NCBI RefSeq assembly: GCF_018638295.1
Contig: NZ_JABTTS010000009.1
Location: 201,987 to 265,986, forward strand
DNA: 64,000 bases
Reading direction: 5' to 3'
Origin: Streptomyces sp. CHD11
Lineage (GTDB): Bacteria; Actinomycetota; Actinomycetes; Streptomycetales; Streptomycetaceae
Shown here: positions 26,477-35,363 of the stretch, one piece after another
Layout of the letters: each line of letters starts with the position of its first letter
How positions within the stretch are numbered: position 1 is the first letter of the stretch
Translations under genes and position numbers: made by a program
Notes under the pieces: model-generated
Database searches by the model: none
Told to the model about the DNA's origin: nothing
What the model saw: the letters and a program-made list of their open reading frames with translations, nothing else

Positions 26477-27262
26477 TCACCGGGGCTTGCGCAGTTCGAA
26501 GAGGTGGCGGGTGCTGTGGGCCACGAAGGCACCGTCCGCCTCGAGGCGTTCGTGCAGGGCACGCAGGCGCGGCCCGTACTCCTCGACGGTGAAGCCGGGC
26601 ACCATCCAGATCACCTTGCGCAGGAAGTGCACGACGGCGGCGATGTCGTGGAACTCCATCCGCAACCGTTCGGCACGTACGCCGACCGTCTCGAGGCCGG
26701 CGGCCTCGGCCGCGCGGCGTTCGCGGTCCGGGTGTCGCGCCTCCCGCTGTTCTCCGGGCTGCGTGCCGAGGAAGAACTCGACGACCTCGTAGGCGCTGTG
26801 GGGGCCGACGTGCTGGGCGAAGTAGGTCCCGCCGGGGCGGAGTACGCGCGCGATCTCGTGCCAGGGGGCCTGGACCGGATGACGGGCGGTGACCAGGTCG
26901 AAGGTTGCGTCGGTGAAGGGCAGCGGCGCGTCCTCGGGGGAGTCGACGACGGTGACGCCGTGGGGCCGGAGCCGCGCCGTGGCCTGGGCGACGTTGGGCG
27001 GCCAGCCCTCGGTGGCGGCGGTGAGGGCGGGTCTCCGGGCGGCGTGCGCGAGGGCGAAGTGCAGGACCTCCCCGCCTCCGGTCTGGATGTCGAGCGCGGC
27101 GCCGGCCTCGCCGAGCCGTCCGGCCAGGGCGGTGGCGTACCCCCAGGAGGGCCGTTCCTCGGTGGCCCGGCCCTCGAACCAGGAGAAGTCCCACCCCCCG
27201 GTGGGGACGGTGGCGCCTTCGGCGAGGAGCTCTTCGTAGGTGCGCGTCTGCTTGTCGGACAT
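26477..27262 (-). CDS. Class I SAM-dependent methyltransferase
   Basis: The 261-residue protein has the Rossmann-type methyltransferase core at about residues 55-155. The SAM-binding loop is ALDIQTGGGEVLHFAL, the acidic end of strand 2 is read as AATEGWPPN, the post-core step is PFTDATFDLVTARHPV and the RVLRPGGTYFAQ strand-helix junction is clear. It lacks any domain that would name the acceptor. The ATG at 27262 (MSDKQTRTYEE) has AGGG 8 bases upstream; an in-frame codon at 27277 has none. It ends the minus-strand group that starts with the toxin cassette, 63 bases after the monooxygenase gene, but may have its own promoter. Confidence 0.85.
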   Translation of the reverse strand: MSDKQTRTYEELLAEGATVPTGGWDFSWFEGRATEERPSWGYATALAGRLGEAGAALDIQTGGGEVLHFALAHAARRPALTAATEGWPPNVAQATARLRPHGVTVVDSPEDAPLPFTDATFDLVTARHPVQAPWHEIARVLRPGGTYFAQHVGPHSAYEVVEFFLGTQPGEQREARHPDRERRAAEAAGLETVGVRAERLRMEFHDIAAVVHFLRKVIWMVPGFTVEEYGPRLRALHERLEADGAFVAHSTRHLFELRKPR

Positions 27263-27325
27263 GAGGCGACCCTGCACGAACGTCGCCCCGTCTGTCGCTC
27301 GCTTATCCGGGTCCCTGTCCGTGCC

Positions 27326-28201
27326 TCACGGCACCAGCGGCCGTACCGCCTCGGCCACGAACCGTACAAAGCCCTCGGGGTCCGGCTCGTCGGCGGTCGG
27401 CTGGAGGATGACCGAGCCGGCTCCGGCGTCGGCGAGCCGCTGGACCGCCTCGGCGACGGCGCCCGCGTCCCCGGCCACACCGGCGTCCGCTTCCCCGGCG
27501 ACCCCTTCGGCGGCCAGCTCGGCCCGCAGCCGTTCGCGGGCGCCGCTTCCGGTGGCGGCGAGCAGGTAGACGACCACCTGGTGGTCGTCGGCGCTCCGGC
27601 CCGCCGCCTCGCGTCCCTCGGCGATGAGCGCGCACGCACGCCGGACGCCCTCGGGAGAGGTGCCGGCGGTGAGCACCGTCCCGTCGGCGGCCTCTCCGGT
27701 GAGGCGCACCGTACGGGGCCCCATGGCGCCGGCGAGCACGTCGACCGGGCCGTCCGGCGGCCAGTCGAGGGCGACGCCGTCCAGCCGGACGTACCGGCCC
27801 TCGGAGGTCACCCGCTGCCCGTCCAGCAGGGCGCGCAGCGCGGCCAGGTACTCCCGCAGCAGCGTCACCGGCGACTCGGCGCGCGCCCCGACCTGGCCCA
27901 TCCAGTCCTGCACCCCGTGTCCCACCCCGAGGATCGCCCTCCCGGGGAACATCCGGTGCAGGCTCGCGGCCTCCATCGCGGTGACGGCCACGTTCCGCAA
28001 CGGCACCGGGAGGAGTCCGATCCCGACCCGCACCCGCTCGGTCCAGGCGAGCACGGCGGCGCCGGTCGAGATGCCGCCTTCCAGGAAGCAGTCCTCCCAC
28101 AGCCAGAGTTCCTCCAGGCCCGCCTCGTCCGCGGTCCGCGCGACGGAACGGAACCGCTCGGGGGCGAGTTGGGGGCGAAGTACCGCGCCGAGTGTCGTCA
28201 T
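27326..28201 (-). CDS. LLM-class flavin-dependent oxidoreductase (F420 or FMN)
   Basis: The 291-residue protein is a luciferase-like TIM barrel. Typical segments are the opening LGAVLRPQLAPERFRSVART, ELWLWEDCFLEGG, TERVRVGIGLLPVPLRNV, FPGRAILGVGHGVQDWMGQ and VDVLAGAMGPRTVRLTGEAA. In Streptomyces this subgroup most often uses coenzyme F420 to reduce or oxygenate small molecules; the substrate is not evident. The C-terminal part (about 215-245) has a short Gly/Ala-rich repeat (GVAGEADAGVAGDAGAVA). It lies between the methyltransferase gene and the small gene linked to the toxin cassette, all on the minus strand. Confidence 0.85.
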   Translation of the reverse strand: MTTLGAVLRPQLAPERFRSVARTADEAGLEELWLWEDCFLEGGISTGAAVLAWTERVRVGIGLLPVPLRNVAVTAMEAASLHRMFPGRAILGVGHGVQDWMGQVGARAESPVTLLREYLAALRALLDGQRVTSEGRYVRLDGVALDWPPDGPVDVLAGAMGPRTVRLTGEAADGTVLTAGTSPEGVRRACALIAEGREAAGRSADDHQVVVYLLAATGSGARERLRAELAAEGVAGEADAGVAGDAGAVAEAVQRLADAGAGSVILQPTADEPDPEGFVRFVAEAVRPLVP

Positions 28202-28306
28202 GGGAATCCTCCTACCCGAGCTCAGCGGTTGATGACCTGGATTTCCTGTGCGACGGCGTCCCGGGTCGTGCCTGACTCGCGTCGACTCCTGCTACGGCGG
28301 GCAGGC

Positions 28307-28807
28307 TCACATCGGCGGGACCGGACGGTCGCTGATCAGCGCGATGAGGATCATCGGCGCGTCGCCGTCGGACTGGTTGAGGGAGACGGCGACCCAGCGG
28401 CGTACCGGCTCGGACGCCGCCTCCCAGACGGCCAGATCCCCGTTGCAGTCCCTGGCGAGAAGGGTGCGGAAGGGCTCCGCGTCCGGGCGCCGGAACGTCG
28501 GTCCGCCCAGGGGCACTCTCCGGTGCGGCCCCCAGCGGGCATCCAGTTCGGCGGTCAGCGCGGCCAGATTCGCCTCCGCCCGCTCCTCCGCGTCGGTCCA
28601 CTCACGGCCGTACACCCCCGTGAGGGCCTCGCTCTCCCAGAGGGGGAAGAGGAGGAGGCCCTTGCCCCGGGTCGAGGTCCATTCGCCGGTGACCGGCTCG
28701 CCCTCGTCGGTCGTGGGGCCGGAGTCCGGGAGCGGGGCGGACAGGGCGGACGCGATGTCGGACACCGCCCGGCCCGTGTCGAAGGGCTCGCCCGCGCGGG
28801 CTGTCAC
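28307..28807 (-). CDS. Small acidic protein co-translated with the Imm52-like gene
   Basis: This 166-residue cytoplasmic-looking protein is not one I can name. It begins TARAGEPFDTGRAVSDIASA, is rich in acidic residues in the middle (EWTDAEERAEANLAALTAE) and ends with a hydrophobic strand (APMILIALISDRPVPPM). The GTG start overlaps the stop of the Imm52-like gene by 4 bases (GTGA), so it is translated in step with it. By position, directly behind a toxin and its immunity gene, it may be a second immunity protein; the other possibility is an unrelated accessory factor. Confidence 0.6.
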   Translation of the reverse strand: MTARAGEPFDTGRAVSDIASALSAPLPDSGPTTDEGEPVTGEWTSTRGKGLLLFPLWESEALTGVYGREWTDAEERAEANLAALTAELDARWGPHRRVPLGGPTFRRPDAEPFRTLLARDCNGDLAVWEAASEPVRRWVAVSLNQSDGDAPMILIALISDRPVPPM

Positions 28808-29523
28808 AGCGCCGGCCGGCTCATCGGGCGGGGCAGCGGCTCCAGCGCGCCGGACTTCCCGAGGGTCTGGTACGCCTCGACGACGGTGGAGGTGTCGCCG
28901 GGGGCGGCGAGGACGAGAAGCAGTCCTCCGGTGGAGAGTTCGACGCGGTCCGCCGTCAGGTCGGCGGGGACCCGGGCGGCGCGGCCCGCCGACAGGTAGC
29001 CGGCCCAGCCGACCGACGGCGTGCCGATCCTGAAGCCGGCTTCCCTCTTCAGGGCGGCGGTCACGGCCCGGTCGCCGACATCGCCGTAGTCCGGGTGCCA
29101 GACCTCCGCGACGACGGTGAGGAGGGCGGCGTCGGGGAGGGACGCCTCGTCGGGTGCGGTGATCGTGGCGACCAGGGACTGGAGCAGGGAGTCCGGGGTG
29201 CCGCCGGCGAGCGCGGCGATCTCCACCTTCCAGCCGGGGGCCGGGCCGGCGGCGAGCAGCCGCAGTGAGGTGCCGTTCGCGGCCGCCCAGGGGTCCGCGT
29301 CCCGTGCCGTACGCAACGCGCCGAGCAACGACGCCTCGTCGGGCGTGACCGTCTCGGCGGGACCGGAGGCGGGAGCGGTGCGCCATTCCCACCCCGTACG
29401 GCCGTCCGCCGCCGCTTCCGGCAGCAACAGGGCGAACCGCTCCAGCGTCGAGTTCCACCGTGCGGCGAGTTCCCCCGCCGACTCCTGCCGGGGGCCCCAG
29501 AAGCCCCGCACCACGCGTCGCAT
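28804..29523 (-). CDS. Imm52-like immunity protein
   Basis: The 239-residue cytoplasmic protein opens MRRVVRGFWGPRQESAGELA, with an alternating strand-helix pattern, VEIAALAGG, a conserved-looking VVAEVWHPDYGDVGD, GTPSVGWAGYLSAG and a Gly-rich strand TGGLLLVLAAPGD. This arrangement agrees with my memory of the Imm52 family, which neutralises Tox-REase-5 nucleases; the toxin encoded 96 bases upstream has that very domain. The gap between them contains four tandem CTGCCG units (29561-29584). The ribosome site GAAGAGGGACGGGAC precedes the ATG. The family name is a recollection; the immunity role is well supported by position. Confidence 0.68.
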   Translation of the reverse strand: MRRVVRGFWGPRQESAGELAARWNSTLERFALLLPEAAADGRTGWEWRTAPASGPAETVTPDEASLLGALRTARDADPWAAANGTSLRLLAAGPAPGWKVEIAALAGGTPDSLLQSLVATITAPDEASLPDAALLTVVAEVWHPDYGDVGDRAVTAALKREAGFRIGTPSVGWAGYLSAGRAARVPADLTADRVELSTGGLLLVLAAPGDTSTVVEAYQTLGKSGALEPLPRPMSRPAL

Positions 29524-29619
29524 GTCCCGTCCCTCTTCTCTCGCCTCTCGCCCACGCCCGCTGCCGCTGCCGCTGCCGCTGCCGCGACCACCATAGGACG
29601 CGATCGGCCTGCCGCCCCG

Positions 29620-32127
29620 TCAGTCGAACGCCCCGGGACGCCTGTCGCCGGCGATCCGGTCGGGCCGGGTGTGGACGACCTCGATGTCCAGGCCCGCGTC
29701 CTCGAAGGCGTCCCGGGCCGCGTCGGCGACCTCCTCGTTGGAGAAGTGCCACTCGATGTCCTTGCCGTTCGCCGCGCTCACCTGCCGGCGTGCCTCGGTG
29801 AGCAGCCGTTCCCTGCCGGACGGGGTGAGTTCCGTACGGCCCGAGGCGAGGAGGCTGTCGTAGCCGTTCTTGGCCTCCACGAAGGTGCCGCGGGAGGAGT
29901 CCCAGCCGTCGAACTCGACGTCCGGCACGTCCGGGTCGGGGTGCGGGACGACGTACTCGTGTCCGCGCTGGGTGCCGGTGACCTGTTCCTGGTAGCGCAG
30001 CCAGGACTCGTTGCGCCAGTTGGGGGCCGGATTGCGGTCGCGGCTCGCCCAGAAGCCGTCGCCGCCGTCCGGGTCGCCGTAGGTGCGGCTGTTCAGGTCG
30101 TCGGCCCAGTCGGGCGGGTTGTAGTTGCGCGGGTCGCCGGTGTCGCCGTGCTCGGGGTCGGGGTACTGCTTCCTGTTCGCCAGCGCTTCCAGGGCGCGGT
30201 CCGGTTCCTCGGCGCGCTTGCGTTCCAGGTAGGCCTGACGCTCGGCGGCGCGGGCCTGCTCGGCCTGTGCCCTGGCTTCCTCGTCGCAGGTGGCTTCGGC
30301 CGGCAGGGCGTACGGGCGGTTCACGGCGGGCCCTGCGGCGAGCACGGTGGTGCCGGTGCCTGGGCCGCCGTCGAGGCCGGGGCGCGGGCCGCTGTCGCCG
30401 TACGGGGTCCGGCGGGCGGGCGCGGCGATGGCGCAGCCGGTGCGGCGGGCCGCGTCCTCCGCCTCGTCCGCCGCTTCGTCGGCGCGGCGGACGGCGTCGT
30501 CCAGCGCGTCGAGGTCGCCCTTCTCGGCCGCACGCCGGGCATCCTCGGCGGCCTCGGTGGCGTCGTCGACGACGCGGCTCAGCCGGCCGAGCGAGCCGAC
30601 CTTCTCGGCGATCTTCGCCTGGCCGTAGCCGGGGATGAACAGGGAGCCGACGTTCCAGATGACGGTGGTGACGGCCCGGGTCTCGTTGCCGTCGTTCCAC
30701 TGGTCCTCGACGTCGTCGCCGACGAAGGAGTCCCACAGGACGGTTCCGCCGGTGCCGAGGGAGGCGCCGCCCCAGTCCCAGATCGCGCCGAGGTAGTCGC
30801 CGTCGTCCCACATCTCGCGGGCGTCGGCGGTGTTGTCCACCCAGGCGTCGCCCAGGGAACTGCCGTAGTCCATCAGGCCGTTCCAGGTGTCGACCGGGCT
30901 GGTCACCACATCCCATATGCCGGTGAGGTCGCCCCAGATGCCGTCGACGAAGAGGCCTCCGCCCACCTGCCCCAGCTGGTCGCCGGCGCAGCCGAAGAAG
31001 GCGCCGAAGCCGGAGAAGCAGCCTTCGCCGTCTCCTTCTCCCTCCGCACCGTCGTCGGTGGCTGCGGTCGGGTCCTCGTACGGCGGCTCGTCGATCTCGT
31101 CCTCGGCGGCCACCGGGTCGACGACGGAGGGATCGTCCGCGGTCCCGGCGGGCAGGCCGGAGCCACCGGGGTCCGTGGTGCCCGGGTCACGGGGGTCGGA
31201 CTGGCCCGGGTCACGGGGGTCCGTGGTGCCCGGGTCGCGGGGGTCCGTGGTGCCCGGGTCACGGGGGTCCGTGGTGCCCGGGTCACGGGGGTCGGCCTCA
31301 CCCGGGTCACCGCCGGGGTTGCCTCCCGGGTCACCGCCGGGGTTGCCGTTGCCGTTTCCGTCGCCGTTTCCACCGTCGTCGCCGTCGCCGTCGCCGTTTC
31401 CACCGCCGTTTCCGTCGCCGGTGTCACGTCCCTCGCCACCGTCCTCCGCCGTGACCCGGCCGCCGTCGTCGCCGCCGGTTCCGGGCGCGGGGCAGGCCGC
31501 CCCGGTGACGCGGCACACCTGTGCCTGGACCTCGGTGAGGATCTGTCCGCCCAGACCGGTGAGGACGAGCGCGCCGATGATCGCCGCGACGACCGCGACC
31601 AGACCGGCGTACTCCACCGTCGTCTGGCCGTCGTCCCGGCGCCAGCGGATCATGCGGGGCAGGGAGAAGGGGCGGTGCTCGCGCCGGTCAGTCCCGGCGA
31701 GACGGAACCAGTCGCGGCTCTGCGGACGGGTGAGGAGGAACAGGACGAGGAGTGGAAGAAGCAGTTGGGTGAGGCCGCGGGCCGATCCGTCGGCGACGTT
31801 GGACAGCGAGCCGAGGACCAGCCACGCCTGTACGACGATCAGCCCGAGCCAGACGGGCGCTCCGCCCTGCCAGGTACGGCGGGCCAGCCACCAGCCGAGC
31901 ACACCGGGGGCGGCGGCGTAGGCCACCTGGGCGAGCAGGGCACCGTCCACCGCGTCGAGCGACGCGGCGGTGAGGAGCAGCCCCGCGCCACCGAGCACGG
32001 TGAACGCGAACAGCGTGTGCACGAGCAGCAGCGCGCGGGACAGCGGCCGCGGCATCTCCCGCCGCCCGCCCGCGCCGTCCGGTATCCGAGCTGCCCCGGA
32101 CTCCGCTCCTCCCCCGGTCCAGGCCAT
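29620..32127 (-). CDS. Polymorphic toxin: membrane and Flp-pilin-like N-terminus, Tox-REase-5 C-terminus
   Basis: The 835-residue protein has four hydrophobic helices (about 32-56, 63-82, 91-109, 119-133), then a basic stretch and RWRRDDG/QTTVEYAG at 162-175 followed by a hydrophobic helix (174-192). This segment is nearly the same as the Flp pilin at 39703-39894 (KGQTAVEYLG), including the Gly/Gln prepilin-peptidase site. Residues about 218-325 are Asp/Gly/Asn-rich with five DPRDPGTT-type repeats. A pretoxin-like region (about 380-540, SLFIPGYGQAKIAEK) and an Ala/Glu-rich helical part follow. The C-terminal 150 residues carry a restriction-endonuclease fold: Asp740 and the Glu751-Ala-Lys753 motif (FVEAKNGYD), with EWHFSNEEVADAARDAF after it. 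GGAGGGA precedes the ATG at 32127. Likely a contact-delivered DNase. Confidence 0.82.
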   Translation of the reverse strand: MAWTGGGAESGAARIPDGAGGRREMPRPLSRALLLVHTLFAFTVLGGAGLLLTAASLDAVDGALLAQVAYAAAPGVLGWWLARRTWQGGAPVWLGLIVVQAWLVLGSLSNVADGSARGLTQLLLPLLVLFLLTRPQSRDWFRLAGTDRREHRPFSLPRMIRWRRDDGQTTVEYAGLVAVVAAIIGALVLTGLGGQILTEVQAQVCRVTGAACPAPGTGGDDGGRVTAEDGGEGRDTGDGNGGGNGDGDGDDGGNGDGNGNGNPGGDPGGNPGGDPGEADPRDPGTTDPRDPGTTDPRDPGTTDPRDPGQSDPRDPGTTDPGGSGLPAGTADDPSVVDPVAAEDEIDEPPYEDPTAATDDGAEGEGDGEGCFSGFGAFFGCAGDQLGQVGGGLFVDGIWGDLTGIWDVVTSPVDTWNGLMDYGSSLGDAWVDNTADAREMWDDGDYLGAIWDWGGASLGTGGTVLWDSFVGDDVEDQWNDGNETRAVTTVIWNVGSLFIPGYGQAKIAEKVGSLGRLSRVVDDATEAAEDARRAAEKGDLDALDDAVRRADEAADEAEDAARRTGCAIAAPARRTPYGDSGPRPGLDGGPGTGTTVLAAGPAVNRPYALPAEATCDEEARAQAEQARAAERQAYLERKRAEEPDRALEALANRKQYPDPEHGDTGDPRNYNPPDWADDLNSRTYGDPDGGDGFWASRDRNPAPNWRNESWLRYQEQVTGTQRGHEYVVPHPDPDVPDVEFDGWDSSRGTFVEAKNGYDSLLASGRTELTPSGRERLLTEARRQVSAANGKDIEWHFSNEEVADAARDAFEDAGLDIEVVHTRPDRIAGDRRPGAFD

Positions 32128-32378
32128 GCCCGCTCCCTCCGCAACTCCCCCGAAACGCACCGCGTTTGACGCACGGCACGGGCCCGAGGGTAGGGAGGGA
32201 CGGGCGTCGGGGCATGGGCCCGTGGGCCCAATGCGGCACCCAAGCGCGCCCCGGGCCCGCACGGCCCCCAGGGCCAACGGCGTTGTCAGTCGGGCGCACT
32301 AGGGTCCGTGATCACGGTCGACGCGCACGGTGAGGCGCGGGCTGTCCCCGACGATCACGAAGGACGTGGAGCGAGCTC

Positions 32379-33923
32379 ATGGGTTTTGACGTCACCTACG
32401 CGGATTTCTCGGCCGGCCAGGCCCGGTTGGCCAACGCGAAGGTCGAGCGGCGGCGGACCCAGACCGCCGGGTCACATCTGGCGCTGAACGCGGGCGGAAG
32501 CGTCACGCTGCGCTTCGAGGTGGCGGACCCGGAGGACGTCGAGCAGGCCACGCTCACCGTCACGGCCCTCGTCTCCAAGCTCGGCCCGTCCCTCGGATTC
32601 GCCCCGATGGACGTACTGCTGCAGGGCGAGCCGCTGGTCACGGATCTCACCGTGCCCGGGGGCGGGGACCTTCCGCAGGACAACGTCTTCGCCGTACCCG
32701 GTCATCTGCTGAAACCGGGCACAAACACCCTGGAGATACGCTCCTCGGGCAAGGCCCGCAGCATGCTCTGGCTCTACCGGATCACCCTGGACCCCGTCCG
32801 GGAGCGTGGCCGCTCGGAGCGGGCACGGACGGCGGAGGCGGCCCGCGACGCGGTGTTCTCCTACCGTACGGAGCGCCGCCTCGCCCACTCCCCCTCCGCC
32901 TCCTGGCAGTCGGCACCGAGGCTGCTCTTCCACCTCGACCGGGACGAGCACTCCCTGCCCGCGCAGCTCGGCTGGCGGACGGCGGACGGCGCCGAGTCCG
33001 CCGTCAGTTTCCAGTCCAACATGTCCGACTTCCACGGCTTTTACCGCGCGCCGGACGGTACGGCCTACGAGTACCGGGGGCGTCTCGGCGACCGCCGGCC
33101 CTTCTCGGAGGAGACCGAGAACCTCTCCGCGTCCACGCTGCACCGCTTCCGCACGGAGGAGGAGTGGGGCGGTGCCTGGCACACCTCCCACGAGCTGCGG
33201 CTGCTGGTCGACGACGGTGCGACGACCGCCGTCGAGCGGGTGACCTGGCGTGATCAGCGCGGCAACTCCGGCGTGGCCGTGCTGCACGCCGCCGCCACCG
33301 ATGTCGCGGTGACCAGGGCCAGGGCGAGCGCCGAGTACCGTGCGAACGGCGAGGTGGCCGGCAATCTCCTCAACGACCGCCGCACCAAGTGGCTGGCCGG
33401 CGACGCCACCGCCCGGCTCGACTTCACCCTCGCCGGCCCCGCCGCCGTGGCCTCCTACTCCCTGGCGTCGGCGAACGACTTCCCCGACCGCGACCCCCGC
33501 GACTGGACGCTGTACGGCTCCGCCGACGGCAAGGCCTGGACACCGCTGGACTCGCGCGCCGGTGAGACCTTCACCGGGCGCTACGAGACGCGGGAGTTCT
33601 TCCTCCGCGCCGCCGCCCCCACCGCCCCCACCGCCTACCGTCACTTCCGTCTGGACATCACCCGCAACTCCGGCGCGAACGAGACCCAGCTGTCCCAAGT
33701 CTGTTTCGCCGGGCCGCCCGCCGGACAGGCGTTCACCGGCTACTACCAGCGCCACAACGAAGGCCCCATCGGCTATCGCGGCACCCCTGTCGCCGCCCCC
33801 TCCTCGTCCACCGGTCCTTCCGCGTCACCCCGCGTCGCCGCCGAGCTGGAGACCGCCGTGGCGAGCCTGGCCGAAACGGCGCGGACCCTCGCCGCCCTGG
33901 CGACGCAGCTCCGCAAGCACTGA
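32379..33923 (+). CDS. Protein with beta-sandwich and discoidin (F5/8 C)-like domains
   Basis: This 514-residue protein has no signal peptide. Residues about 20-140 look like an all-beta domain ending in a hydrogen-bonded hairpin (KPGTNTLEIRSSGKARSMLWLYRITLDP in part). A central region of about 200 residues is unassigned (FHLDRDEHSLPAQLGW, FYRAPDGTAYEYRGRL). Residues about 315-450 resemble an F5/8 type C carbohydrate-binding fold (NLLNDRRTKWLAGD, WTLYGSADGKAWTPLDSR, AYRHFRLDITRNSGA). The C-terminal 50 residues form a helix (LETAVASLAETARTLAALA). It is divergent from the toxin gene across a 251-base promoter region. I can give no function; sugar or ligand binding is an inference from the discoidin-like part. 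Confidence 0.65.
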   Translation: MGFDVTYADFSAGQARLANAKVERRRTQTAGSHLALNAGGSVTLRFEVADPEDVEQATLTVTALVSKLGPSLGFAPMDVLLQGEPLVTDLTVPGGGDLPQDNVFAVPGHLLKPGTNTLEIRSSGKARSMLWLYRITLDPVRERGRSERARTAEAARDAVFSYRTERRLAHSPSASWQSAPRLLFHLDRDEHSLPAQLGWRTADGAESAVSFQSNMSDFHGFYRAPDGTAYEYRGRLGDRRPFSEETENLSASTLHRFRTEEEWGGAWHTSHELRLLVDDGATTAVERVTWRDQRGNSGVAVLHAAATDVAVTRARASAEYRANGEVAGNLLNDRRTKWLAGDATARLDFTLAGPAAVASYSLASANDFPDRDPRDWTLYGSADGKAWTPLDSRAGETFTGRYETREFFLRAAAPTAPTAYRHFRLDITRNSGANETQLSQVCFAGPPAGQAFTGYYQRHNEGPIGYRGTPVAAPSSSTGPSASPRVAAELETAVASLAETARTLAALATQLRKH

Positions 33924-34000
33924 CGCCGGGGGCTCGCCGGGGATACGTTCGGTGGGTTCGGTTCACCGAGGTGCGGTGTGAGGTGGAGGGGCGGTCGGTG

Positions 34001-34402
34001 ATGGGGCGCTGGCGTGACGGGCGCGGGGAGTTGACCGTGCGGGCGGAGGATGCGGATGGGTCCGCCGTGCGCGTCCCTCTGGAGATCGCCGCCTCCTACC
34101 GGGCCCGCACCAAGGGACTGCTGGGTCGGGACTCCCTCGACGGGGCGCTGCTCCTCTCCCCCGCCAACAGCGTGCACACCTTCCGCATGCGGATACCCAT
34201 CGACGTCGCCTATCTCGACCGGCGGCTCCGTGTCATCGCCGTACGCACCATGCCGCCGGGACGGCTCGGGCTGCCCCGGCTCCGGGCACGGCACGTGCTC
34301 GAGGCGGAGGCGGGGGCGATGGAGGCGTGGGGGTTGCGGGTGGGGGCGCGGGTGGAGGTGGAGGAAGAGACTCCGAGCGGCCCGGGACTCAAGGGGACGT
34401 AG
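34001..34402 (+). CDS. DUF192 domain protein
   Basis: The 133-residue protein is one DUF192 domain: ASYRARTKGLLGRDSLDGAL, then the conserved LLLSPANSVHTFRMRIPIDV and AYLDRRLRVIAVRTMPPG, and a C-terminal strand pair (VLEAEAGAMEAWGLRVGARV). DUF192 proteins are small beta barrels of unknown biochemical role and in Streptomyces are often found beside Tad pilus genes, which fits the locus that resumes at 37863. The ATG at 34001 has GGAGGGGCGG 8-9 bases upstream; the GTG at 33971 has no ribosome site. Confidence 0.85.
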   Translation: MGRWRDGRGELTVRAEDADGSAVRVPLEIAASYRARTKGLLGRDSLDGALLLSPANSVHTFRMRIPIDVAYLDRRLRVIAVRTMPPGRLGLPRLRARHVLEAEAGAMEAWGLRVGARVEVEEETPSGPGLKGT

Positions 34403-34441
34403 AGGCGAGTGCGCGGTCACCAGGGTTGCCGAGGAGATTGC

Positions 34442-34660
34442 TCAGCGATCCCCGACCGGCGCCGTACAGCTTCGCCCTCCTTCCCTCGGCAGGACGGCCC
34501 ACATCCGCGTTCCGCCGCCCGGCTCCCGCGCGTCACCGAAGCCCCAGTCGCCCGCCCAGGCCTTCACCACACAGGCCGGCACGCGGAGCGCGGCTCGGCG
34601 GCGACCGTCGCAGGCCGTGGCCAGTCGGGGGTGGGCGTCGTAGAGGCACCGCGCTGATCA
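34442..34660 (-). pseudogene. C-terminal remnant of an anti-sigma-type HATPase gene
   Basis: In one minus-strand frame the DNA reads CLYDAHPRLATACDG, then VVKAWAGDWGFGDAREPGGG and TRMWAVLPREGG before a stop at 34442. This is the C-terminal end of the RsbW-like HATPase family found beside XRE-DUF5753/DUF397 pairs in Streptomyces. The N-terminal ATP-binding part is missing and the fragment has no start, so it is a decayed gene. Its piece of sequence abuts the truncated XRE gene on the other strand. Confidence 0.7.
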
Positions 34661-35159
34661 TGCACGTACCCGGACTGCTCCTGAGCGAGGATTACGCACG
34701 AGCGGTGTTCGCTGCGGTGCTCCCGCGCTGAGCCGACTGGAGGTCGAGCTTCGAGTGGCCCACCGCATGGAGCGCCAGCAGGTGCTCCGGCGAGCCGAGG
34801 CACTTCCCTATGTGGCCTACGTCCATGAAGCCGCGCTCCGCATGCCCTATGGCGGAGCCAAGGTGACCCGACTGCAACTGAACAGCCTGACGGCCCAGTC
34901 CGAATGTGACGCCATCCAAGTACGCGTCATTCCGAACGGCGCGGGTGACTTCCCCGGTGCCGGACACGCCTTGCTGTACGCCGAAGGAGCTGTGCCCCAA
35001 CTCGACACCGTGCAGTTGGACTCCGCACATGGGCCGGAATTCACCGGCGCCGAGGCACAACTCACCAAGTACCGTCCCCATCTGGACTGGATGGACAACG
35101 CGGCGCTGCCTGCGGCGGCCTCGCGGGATCTCATCCACACCGTTGCGCGTGGCATCTGA
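34660..35159 (+). pseudogene. Truncated, frameshifted XRE-DUF5753 regulator
   Basis: The frame from 34660 gives MHVPGLLLSEDYARAVFAAV, the typical opening of the DUF5753 ligand-binding domain, then hits a stop at 34732. The next frame continues PALSRLEVELRVAHRMERQ, VLRRAEALPYVAYVHEAALR, GAVPQLDTVQLDSAHG and so on to the stop at 35159. A one-base indel near 34720 therefore breaks the gene. The N-terminal helix-turn-helix that should precede the domain is absent. Intact relatives (Scr1-like) are DNA-binding regulators paired with DUF397 proteins. This copy is almost certainly inactive. Confidence 0.8.
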
Positions 35160-35172
35160 GGAGTACACGATC

Positions 35173-35363
35173 ATGAGCGGCATCGACTGGGAAGAGCCCT
35201 TCTGCGGCGAGGGCAACAACTGCTTCCGCATAGGCACCGACGCCGACGGCAACGCCTACATCGCCGTCGCCAGCCAGGAAGACACCCCGCTCACCGACAG
35301 CAGAGAAGCACTGCGCTCCCTGACCTCGAGATCAAGGGAGGCAAGGCCGATCACCTGCTCTGA
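35173..35363 (+). pseudogene. Frameshifted DUF397 protein gene
   Basis: The ATG at 35173 opens a DUF397-type peptide: IDWEEPFCGEGNNCFRIGTD, AYIAVASQEDTPLTDSREAL and RSLT. One base is then missing; the neighbouring frame supplies the expected ending LEIKGGKADHLL and a stop at 35363. Without the shift the protein would be about 63 residues, the family's usual length. It follows the DUF5753 remnant by 13 bases, as in intact Scr1-Scr2 pairs, so the three neighbouring fragments are one decayed module. Confidence 0.7.
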
